This document shows positions 7,617-13,608 of a stretch of 64,000 bases of DNA, in pieces. How positions within the stretch are numbered: position 1 is the first letter of the stretch; each line of letters starts with the position of its first letter. A program made the position numbers and the translations under genes. The notes beneath the pieces were generated by a model. The model was not told the DNA's origin. It searched no databases and saw only the letters and a list, made by a program, of their open reading frames with translations. This stretch comes from G963669295 sp963669295 (GTDB lineage Bacteria > Bacteroidota > Bacteroidia > Flavobacteriales_D > CALLUQ01): positions 2,542,001 through 2,606,000 of the forward strand of contig OY769938.1 in NCBI GenBank assembly GCA_963669295.1, written 5' to 3'.

Positions 7617-8936
7617 CTAAGCAAACACTCTGTTCCAAATCTTTGAAAACAGCAACAACAATAACATGCCATTGATTAATAGGCTTACCCACAAAAACAT
7701 GTCGGCATCCATTTGCTCAAACTCATTAGGAGGAGCACTGGTGGTGGGAGTTTGTTGCGCTAGGATAATTTCTTTGATTTTCCTTTGATGCAACTGCCCA
7801 TCAATGGTTACCAGCATTTCTGCCGGACGGTGACAACGTTGCTTTTTGCCGTTGCCCAACTGGCCAAAGGGGTTATCGCCCCAGGCATAGATTTGTCCTT
7901 TATGATTAACAGCAAGCGATTGAAAACAGCCGGCACCAATGGCTACGATATGGTGCATGTCGGGCACTTGTACCGGGCGTAAATGATTGATAGAACCTCC
8001 ATCGCCTATCATTCCGTATTCGTTGCGTCCCCATGCCCAAAGGGTACTGTCGCGTTTTAATGCCATGGCATGCCAACTGCCACAAGCAATTTTTTGCACC
8101 TCACTGAGCCCTGCTACCCTCATCGGAACAGTAGATAGGGCAGTAGTGCCGTTGCCCAATTGCCCATAAGGGTTGTTGCCCCACATCCACACCTCACCAT
8201 TTACATCGAGTGCCATACTATGGTGCCACCCCGTAGCAATGGCTTGAATAGGTGGAAGGGGAGCCACCATGCCCGGAACAATGCTCCTAATAGTGGTGCC
8301 ATTGCCCAGTTGCCCCCATGCATTGGCTCCCCATGACCAAACCTTTCCATCCTCATCCAGCGCCAGTGCGTGGTAACCCACAGAGGCAATGGAAGTAATG
8401 TTTTGTAATCCTTTTACAGCAGTAGGCCAATTGGAATGTTCGCGAGTGCCGTTGCCCAATTCGCCATAATAGTTGTGTCCCCAGCCCCATACTGTGCCAT
8501 CGCTTTTAAGGGCAAGGGTATGCCAATGCCCCCCTTCAATGGCTACAAAGTTGCGATGATTGGGCAGTTGCTGTGGAGTAGTAAAATCATTGGGCATGGA
8601 GGTGCCCAGCTGACCGTAGTTGTTGCGCCCCCAACACCAAATGCTACTGTCGGCAGCGAGGGCTATGCTATGGTTGTAACCACGCGATACGGCAACCACC
8701 CTGGGGAGCCGTTCTACCCTTAGTGGAATGGCATTGTTGCGGTAACTGCTATCGCCCAATTGCCCGAAGTCGTTTCTTCCAACGGTCCATACCTGCCCCA
8801 AATCATCGAGGAGGATAGAGTGCCCATTGCCTCCATCGATGTTTTGAGCAAACACAGGAATAACTGTAGCAACTGCAAGGATTGTTGCACAGCAGGAAAA
8901 AGAAATAAGTTTTAAGGTATACATATAACGCATCAT
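7617..8936 (-). CDS. RCC1-repeat beta-propeller protein with signal peptide and C-terminal membrane anchor
   Basis: 439 residues. A signal peptide (about 1-30, ending PVFAQ) is followed by seven RCC1-type repeats, each with the pattern H-S-x-A-L-x-x-D-G-x-V-W-x-W-G-x-N-x-x-G-Q-L-G. Seven repeats are enough for a complete propeller. After it come a linker of about 40 residues and a hydrophobic segment near the C-terminus (LWVSLLINGMLLLLLFSKIW) ending in a basic tail. This indicates a periplasmic propeller tethered to the inner membrane by its C-terminus. RCC1 propellers are protein-interaction platforms; no catalytic function is visible. The two consecutive ATGs at 8936 and 8933 are equivalent starts. 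The gene stands alone, convergent with the gene ending at 7527. Confidence 0.85.
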   Translation of the reverse strand: MMRYMYTLKLISFSCCATILAVATVIPVFAQNIDGGNGHSILLDDLGQVWTVGRNDFGQLGDSSYRNNAIPLRVERLPRVVAVSRGYNHSIALAADSSIWCWGRNNYGQLGTSMPNDFTTPQQLPNHRNFVAIEGGHWHTLALKSDGTVWGWGHNYYGELGNGTREHSNWPTAVKGLQNITSIASVGYHALALDEDGKVWSWGANAWGQLGNGTTIRSIVPGMVAPLPPIQAIATGWHHSMALDVNGEVWMWGNNPYGQLGNGTTALSTVPMRVAGLSEVQKIACGSWHAMALKRDSTLWAWGRNEYGMIGDGGSINHLRPVQVPDMHHIVAIGAGCFQSLAVNHKGQIYAWGDNPFGQLGNGKKQRCHRPAEMLVTIDGQLHQRKIKEIILAQQTPTTSAPPNEFEQMDADMFLWVSLLINGMLLLLLFSKIWNRVFA

Positions 8937-9341
8937 ATCCAGGTACTAATAATTAATACTTTGCCAATGGATGGTTGGGATGGTTATCAGTAAATTTGGA
9001 TGGCTCCCACCCTGGTGAGGTGGCTTGGGTTTCCCCAGATAAGATGCGTTCTTTCGTGTGGTCTTACCTAAACATAACGGGAGGAAAGTGAGAGTTATTG
9101 TGTGGAGAGGGGTATTCACCGCCGCAACAACGGAGGAAGTAAGGACATTTTAGGAGCTCTATTACAGGAAAAAGTACACCTGTTTTCTTCGTTTTGAGCT
9201 TTGTATGATCAAAACAGTGCTTCACATCACTAAAACAAGGCCTTTGTACACACCAACAGAGCTGCCCGCAGGTAGTACAGGGCTCTTAGCAAGTAGTAAG
9301 AAGCCTTACAATATCAGTTTCTTGTTAAACGCTACACTTCT
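8937..9341. other. Gene-free stretch, no recognised feature
   Basis: About 400 bases between the start of the RCC1 gene and the 21-bp array. I see no convincing reading frame, tRNA or known riboswitch. The segment 8999-9040 can fold locally (CCACC/GGTGG and TTGGG/CCCCAG pairings), but no family pattern fits. Confidence 0.5.
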
Positions 9342-9572
9342 TCTCTCTTATTTTTGAACATTGCTCTTCACTACTTAATGTTCGCTCTTCAACGGTTAAC
9401 TGCTGCTCTTCAATACTTGAACAATGCTCTCATGGATTGTGCAAATGCACAGCTGTTTTTAACTCCCTCTCTCATATACATGAATACACTTCTCACCAAC
9501 TTCACTTTTTCTCTTCTGGTGTTAACATCCAGTCACATGTTTTTAACTTTTTCTCACACTTTTTTAATGCTT
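9342..9572. repeat. Degenerate tandem array with exact 21-bp period (11 units)
   Basis: Units start at 9342, 9363, 9384, 9405, 9426, 9447, 9468, 9489, 9510, 9531 and 9552, all exactly 21 bases apart. The plus-strand consensus is roughly g/tCTCTTCA-nnnn-TTTAAC-nnnt. The centre-left units (GCTCTTCA at 9363, 9384 and 9405) are best conserved; TTAA recurs in phase at 9375, 9396, 9459, 9522, 9543 and 9564. The array begins 36 bases downstream of the stop of the minus-strand gene 9608-10165. One plus-strand frame is open through the array and reads as heptads (xALxxLx), but it lacks an ATG near its start and has no coding support. 21 bp equals two DNA turns and also seven codons, so either a phased DNA element or a decayed heptad-coding repeat is possible. 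Confidence 0.75.
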
Positions 9573-9607
9573 TTAAGCAGCGTGTATGTGTTGAGGTGCT
9601 TATCGAA

Positions 9608-10165
9608 TTAATGGGGAGTTCCTTGTTTTACCATGGTTTCCAATGCATCATTGTCGTGAACGTGCAACGATATTTTTCGCAGTTGGTGTTGCTTGTGGTA
9701 GTTGTTAGATTTGATGTGCTTCATAAACATTGGGCCAAATTCACGCAATAGCTTGTTCAGCAATTGTAAGTAGCGCAAGCAAAAATCGTCGGTAAGGCCT
9801 TTTTTGATGTGCTCGTCGCGACTGGCCTGGTAAGCATTGATAAACTTCAAAAAACCATAAAAGCGTACCACATCATCGATGATCTTTCGATCCATCAACC
9901 CCATTTGTGCGGCCTGGGTGTCAAACATATCCATAGAAAAGGGCAGGAGGGGGTGGTGTACCAGGTGTTCTTTGTCGGCCATCAACCATTTTTTATGCTG
10001 GTTCACTACGTTAAGCAAGTGATGTACTTCTACAATAATGGCAATGTTGAAGGTGTTTTTTTCTCTTATTTGTTTGATGACAAAGATGGCAATGGTAGCC
10101 CCTACAGTGATGACTGCTACAATGAGGGTAACTAAAATTTCTGTGCTGATAATATTGAAATACAT
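9608..10165 (-). CDS. Small membrane-anchored protein of unknown function
   Basis: 185 residues. An N-terminal transmembrane segment (about 9-31, ILVTLIVAVITVGATIAIFVIK) has an Asn/Glu-containing outside end and a basic cytoplasmic flank (KQIREK), so the remaining 150 residues are probably cytoplasmic. That part is helical and rich in His, Leu and Lys (for example EVHHLLNVVNQHKKW and RYLQLLNKLLREFGPMF) and resembles the general DUF4760-like single-TM architecture, though I cannot confirm the family. A possible -7 element TACCTTTA lies at 10185-10192 on the minus strand. The 21-bp array lies just after its stop. Confidence 0.65.
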   Translation of the reverse strand: MYFNIISTEILVTLIVAVITVGATIAIFVIKQIREKNTFNIAIIVEVHHLLNVVNQHKKWLMADKEHLVHHPLLPFSMDMFDTQAAQMGLMDRKIIDDVVRFYGFLKFINAYQASRDEHIKKGLTDDFCLRYLQLLNKLLREFGPMFMKHIKSNNYHKQHQLRKISLHVHDNDALETMVKQGTPH

Positions 10166-10225
10166 GGTGGTGTGGTTAGGAGATTAAAGGTAGCGGAATT
10201 CGTTAGAAGTGCAAAAAGTGATGCA

Positions 10226-10870
10226 TCATGCTTTGCGGTACAGTGCTACTTGCCAACCGGCAGTGGTGCGGTATTCAATGCGCTCGAACCCATGGTTTGT
10301 AATGGTGCTGTGTACCAGGGTAGAAGGGTGCAGGTAAAACCGAAAAGGGGTGCCGCTTATTTTAAACCACAAGTTGCCTAACCAGCCGAAAAATCGACCG
10401 GGAACATGATCGCGTGGAAAAACAAGGGCATAATACTTGTGCGCTTTTTGCAACGATTGGTGCAACATGTTTTCTACCTCTGGGAAGCAGCAAATTACCT
10501 TGTCGAGGGTAACGATATCTTGTGTTTCCAGCGAAGGGGCAATGTCGATAAAATTGCCCTGGTGGTAATTGATGTTGTTTTTTACACCATCGGCTTCAGC
10601 GGCTTCTTTGGCCACACTGATGTAACCGGGAGATGCATCTACATCGGTAGCTGATGCAATGCCTTTTTTAAAGAGTTCGAGCTGTATGATACCAACACCA
10701 CCTCCCACATCCATTAGCGAAAGCCCTTTGAGGTTTTGAGTGCCAAGTACTTCAAGCAATAACCTGGTAGGGCGATGCAGCTTACCTCGTCGGTATTTTT
10801 TTAGTTCCTTCTCGGCCGATTTTCGGTCGAACAGCTTTTCGATGCCTGTACATTGGTTGCAACAACTCAT
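10226..10870 (-). CDS. Class I SAM-dependent methyltransferase
   Basis: 214 residues. The N-terminus carries a Cys cluster (MSCCNQCTG), then a helical lead, then the SAM-binding motif I LMDVGGGVGIIQLEL (about 52-66) with the acidic end of strand 2 at TDVDASP and motif II-like EADGVKNNINYHQGNF. The C-terminal half (RDHVPGRFFGWLGNLWFK, then FRFYLHPSTLVHSTI) resembles a family of small Rossmann methyltransferases that includes magnesium-protoporphyrin methyltransferase relatives. The substrate cannot be inferred. The gene is transcribed alone. A TATCTTTA -7-like element (10875-10882) ends only 4 bases before the ATG, which would give an almost leaderless mRNA if it is used. Confidence 0.82.
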   Translation of the reverse strand: MSCCNQCTGIEKLFDRKSAEKELKKYRRGKLHRPTRLLLEVLGTQNLKGLSLMDVGGGVGIIQLELFKKGIASATDVDASPGYISVAKEAAEADGVKNNINYHQGNFIDIAPSLETQDIVTLDKVICCFPEVENMLHQSLQKAHKYYALVFPRDHVPGRFFGWLGNLWFKISGTPFRFYLHPSTLVHSTITNHGFERIEYRTTAGWQVALYRKA

Positions 10871-10923
10871 TCCCTAAAGATAATAAGAGTAAAATAATCT
10901 TTAAGGGTGTTGCCTTAACAGTG

Positions 10924-12177
10924 TTATTGTATGCTGTTCAATGCTTGTCCGATGTCCCAAATAATGTCGTTGGCATTTTCTACACCAATAGAAAGGCGCA
11001 CCATTTTATCGGTCATGCCCATGGCTTTGCGATGTGTTTCATCTACTCCTGCATGCGTCATGGTAACAGGGTGTTCGGCCAAACTTTCAGTGCTTCCCAG
11101 GCTTACTGCCAACTTTATTAGCCGTAGTGAGTTGAGGAATTGAAAGGCTTCCTTTTCTCCTCCTTTTACATCGAACGATACCATGGCACCGGGCGAGTTG
11201 TGTTGCCGCTTAAAGGTGTTGTAAGCTTTGCAGCCTTGTTCTAGTAACCCAAGGTAGTACACCTTTTCCACCTTGGGGTGATGGTTGAGGTAGTTGGCTA
11301 CCTGTTGCGCATTGGCGGCTTGCTGCTCCATGCGTACTTTCAGCGTTTCCAAACTGCGAAGCAACAGCCAGCCTGTCCACGGGCCAGCCATATTGCCTAA
11401 AAAGGTACGTAGGGTTTTGATGCGATGCATCAGTTCATGACTGCCCAATGCTGCACCAGCAATTACATCGCTGTGCCCGCCAATGTACTTGGTGGCAGAA
11501 TACAATACAATGTCGGCGCCATGCTGCAAAGGATGCTGCCACAATGGTCCCATATAGGTGTTGTCTACTGCCATAATCACCTTTTTTTCGTCGGTGCTAA
11601 AATGTTGTGCTACCGCTTTGCAACATGCCAAATCAATAATATCGTTGGTAGGATTGGCAGGTGTTTCTATAAAAATCAATGCCAACCGGTCGGCCTTTCC
11701 AGTAGCTTCAATGGCCTCGATAAGTTCTTCTTGCTCTTGTCCGGGCCTGAACCCCAGGCCCTCCACTTCGTACTTGGTAAGGAAATGATGGATGAAATGA
11801 TCGGTTCCACCATACAATGGATTACTGTATAAGATAAGGTCGCCTGGCTTTAAGAATTCTAACATTACAGTGGTAATGGCCGACATGCCACTTTCAAATA
11901 CAGCACATTCTTCAGCACCATCCCATAAGCACAGCCTACGCTCTAGAATTTCCAAATCAGGGTTGTTGATGCGGCTGTAGATCAACCCTTGCTCCTCGTT
12001 GGGCTGTTGATCGCGTAAACCGTAGGCAATCTCAAAATAAGCTTTTCCCTCTTCCGCTGTTTTAAAGGCAAAAGTAGAGGTTTGAAAAATGGGACATTTA
12101 ACCGCGCCTTCCGATAATTCGGGCTTATAGGCATAGGTCATCATTAAACTTTCGGGGTTGAATTTATGGTCGTTCAT
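10924..12177 (-). CDS. Cys/Met-metabolism PLP-dependent enzyme (cystathionine gamma-synthase / methionine gamma-lyase type)
   Basis: 417 residues, normal for the Cys/Met metabolism fold-type I family. Visible motifs: YSRINNP near 67-73, the phosphate/substrate region NPLYGGT (119-125), D205 that pairs with the pyridine nitrogen, and the PLP Schiff-base lysine K230 in SATKYIGGHSD. The C-terminal SLGSTESLAEHPVTMTH motif is the usual substrate-carboxylate region. It acts in the cytoplasm on sulfur amino acids, by gamma-replacement or gamma-elimination; which one cannot be settled here. It is divergent from an Lrp/AsnC regulator, and a TAGCTTTG promoter element (12199-12206) with adjacent palindromes lies upstream, so regulation by that Lrp protein and an amino-acid catabolic role are likely. 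Confidence 0.9.
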   Translation of the reverse strand: MNDHKFNPESLMMTYAYKPELSEGAVKCPIFQTSTFAFKTAEEGKAYFEIAYGLRDQQPNEEQGLIYSRINNPDLEILERRLCLWDGAEECAVFESGMSAITTVMLEFLKPGDLILYSNPLYGGTDHFIHHFLTKYEVEGLGFRPGQEQEELIEAIEATGKADRLALIFIETPANPTNDIIDLACCKAVAQHFSTDEKKVIMAVDNTYMGPLWQHPLQHGADIVLYSATKYIGGHSDVIAGAALGSHELMHRIKTLRTFLGNMAGPWTGWLLLRSLETLKVRMEQQAANAQQVANYLNHHPKVEKVYYLGLLEQGCKAYNTFKRQHNSPGAMVSFDVKGGEKEAFQFLNSLRLIKLAVSLGSTESLAEHPVTMTHAGVDETHRKAMGMTDKMVRLSIGVENANDIIWDIGQALNSIQ

Positions 12178-12198
12178 AACGTGAAAGGTTTATGCTTG

Positions 12199-12206
12199 CA
12201 AAGCTA
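12199..12206 (-). promoter_or_regulatory. -7 promoter element of the PLP-enzyme gene
   Basis: The minus strand reads TAGCTTTG, a full match to the Bacteroidota -7 consensus TAnnTTTG, ending 21 bases before the ATG at 12177. The -33 region falls on the palindromes at 12216-12243 and has no clean TTTG, as is common for regulated promoters. Confidence 0.6.
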
Positions 12207-12215
12207 GTGTAGACC

Positions 12216-12243
12216 AGAATTAATTCTAATGATTTAAATCATT
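12216..12243. promoter_or_regulatory. Two abutting perfect palindromes, candidate Lrp/AsnC operator
   Basis: AGAATTAATTCT (12216-12227) is directly followed by AATGATTTAAATCATT (12228-12243); both are perfect palindromes, with centres 14 bp apart. They lie upstream of the PLP-enzyme -7 element in its -33 region and 91 bases before the Lrp/AsnC start. The first resembles the AT-rich dyad bound by enteric Lrp. Confidence 0.6.
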
Positions 12244-12309
12244 TAAGAAAATAATGCTAAATAAATCTGTTAAATGGTAAAAAATGCTTTTTCGGGTTGG
12301 TTTTTCAAT

Positions 12310-12317
12310 TATCTTTA
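12310..12317 (+). promoter_or_regulatory. Possible -7 element of the Lrp/AsnC gene
   Basis: TATCTTTA matches TAnnTTTG in seven of eight positions and ends 17 bases before the chosen ATG at 12335. This also argues against the longer in-frame start at 12284, which would lie upstream of the promoter. Confidence 0.45.
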
Positions 12318-12334
12318 GAACAAAAATCCAGACA

Positions 12335-12796
12335 ATGATTGATGACACCGATAGATCGATTCTTAAACTGCTGCAAGAAGATGCGAAAATGACCATCAAA
12401 GAGGTGGCAGTGCGGTTGAATTTAACCACAACTCCCATCTTCGAACGCATCAAGCGACTGGAGCGCGAAGGGCACATCACAGGATATCGGGCAGTACTGA
12501 ATCGCAAGAAACTGGATCTGCAATTGATGGTGTTTTGCAACGTATCGTTAAATGGGCATCATTTGGAGTTGCTCGAAAAATTTGAGCGCGACGTACAATC
12601 GCTGCCTGAAGTGGTGGAGTGTTATCATATCGGAGGGTTGTACGATTACCTCTTAAAAGTGGTGGTAGAAGACATGGAGGTGTATCAGAATTTTGTGGCA
12701 AAAAAGCTGGCAGCACTCGACCATCTTGGCAAGGTGCAAAGTTCGTTTGTAATGACGGAGGTAAAGCAAACACATGGCTTGCCTATTCGGAACTAA
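12335..12796 (+). CDS. Lrp/AsnC-family transcriptional regulator
   Basis: 153 residues from the ATG at 12335, whose start MIDDTDRSILKLLQ is the canonical beginning of the family; the frame is open further upstream, but that part is not conserved-looking and overlaps the promoter. The helix-turn-helix covers about 20-45 (MTIKEVAVRLNLTTTPIFERIKRL is split around the recognition helix), followed by GHITGYRAVLN and the C-terminal RAM effector domain (about 70-145) with VVECYHIGGLYDYLLKVV. Such proteins sense amino acids and often regulate a divergent gene, here the Cys/Met PLP enzyme. Its stop overlaps the stop of the convergent DoxX-like gene by 4 bases (12793-12796). Confidence 0.92.
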   Translation: MIDDTDRSILKLLQEDAKMTIKEVAVRLNLTTTPIFERIKRLEREGHITGYRAVLNRKKLDLQLMVFCNVSLNGHHLELLEKFERDVQSLPEVVECYHIGGLYDYLLKVVVEDMEVYQNFVAKKLAALDHLGKVQSSFVMTEVKQTHGLPIRN

Positions 12797-13386
12797 CGTT
12801 TGCGTAATACGCGTTGCCATACCTGGCAGGCAATAAAAATGATCAACCCTACAATTACCATAGTGTAGGCCGTAAGCGCATGCTGGTGGTAAAGGAAGGT
12901 GCTTCCCACGGTAATGACCATTCCAAGTACCCATAGCAAGTCAATTTTTAATGGTTTACGTCGAACGGTTATTCGTTTTAACGGCCGGGGATCTTGTGCC
13001 ACAATGCCTTTTAGTTGATGAAAATCAGCAATGAGTAAGATGACGTTGAATACCAAAAAGGTAAAGAGAATATACGGAGTTCCACGCCATTCCATAGATA
13101 CCGTTACCATAAAAATGTTCATAAGCATGGGGAACAGCATGATGGCTCCGAGGGTAGCAAAACGTTGGGTAAGTAATAGCAATCCGATGATGACTTGCGA
13201 GTAGGCAATGAAACGGGCATAAAGGCCCAGTCCATATTCCGAAAGGGCATCTTCCAGCCAAACGGGCCCAATGATTCCAGGAAATTGTCCATCGAACAAT
13301 TTGGCCATGCCCGAGCTGAAAAAGATGAGGCCGAGGAAAATGCGTAGGCTCACTACTGTGAATCGAACAAAAGGTCGACTATTCAT
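12793..13386 (-). CDS. DoxX-like integral membrane protein
   Basis: 197 residues with about five to six transmembrane helices. The first helix region carries RIFLGLIFFSSGMAKLFDG, the signature of the DoxX/MauE-like family (a small-residue helix followed by G-x-x-K at the membrane edge). A second helix pair (about 60-105) and two C-terminal helices (about 148-190) are separated by a basic cytoplasmic loop (RPLKRITVRRKPLKID). Members are linked to quinone or thiol redox and to respiratory accessory functions, but no activity can be assigned. It converges on the Lrp gene with overlapping stop codons and no terminator between them. Confidence 0.75.
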   Translation of the reverse strand: MNSRPFVRFTVVSLRIFLGLIFFSSGMAKLFDGQFPGIIGPVWLEDALSEYGLGLYARFIAYSQVIIGLLLLTQRFATLGAIMLFPMLMNIFMVTVSMEWRGTPYILFTFLVFNVILLIADFHQLKGIVAQDPRPLKRITVRRKPLKIDLLWVLGMVITVGSTFLYHQHALTAYTMVIVGLIIFIACQVWQRVLRKR

Positions 13387-13439
13387 GGTATGAAGGTACG
13401 CGTTGCGGCTAAATGTAGTTGTTAAAATGTGATGAGTGG

Positions 13440-13474
13440 AAAAAAATAATCCCGCGCTTTGGCGCGGGATTATT
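13440..13474 (-). terminator. Intrinsic terminator of the 838-residue protein gene
   Basis: A perfect 13-bp stem AATAATCCCGCGC / GCGCGGGATTATT (13445-13457 and 13462-13474) closes a TTTG loop. On the minus strand it is followed by a U-run (A-run 13441-13446 on the plus strand). It lies 14 bases after the gene's stop. Confidence 0.92.
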
Positions 13475-13487
13475 AAAGTAAGGTGGA

Positions 13488-13608
13488 TTATTCTGTTCCT
13501 GTTTCATCGGGATCCATTCCCGTCTCATCAGGATCTTCCATTCCTGTCTCGTCAGGGTCTTCCATTCCGGTTTCGTCGGGATCTTCCATGCCCGTTTCAT
13601 CCGGATCA
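13488..13608 (-). repeat. Tandem 24-base repeats encoding DPDETGME, five units
   Basis: The 3' end of the gene encodes five successive units of DPDETGME; the fourth lacks the final Glu (a 21-base unit) and the last ends GTE before the stop. Codons differ between units, so selection has kept the peptide while the DNA drifted. The product is an acidic tail, preceded by an Asp/Ser-rich stretch. Confidence 0.85.

Noticed and set aside
9070..9175. GAGGAAAGTG motif resembling the conserved start of RNase P RNA
   Set aside because: The following CCGGGCT and the later AGAGCAA and ACAGAA-type blocks are missing; only the short motif matches.
9354..9611. Plus-strand open frame of 85 codons with Leu-rich heptads over the 21-bp array
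   Set aside because: It starts at TTG, overlaps the tail of a minus-strand gene, and a 21-base (7-codon) repeat gives open frames by construction. The sequence is hydrophobic with no signal or fold that I can support.
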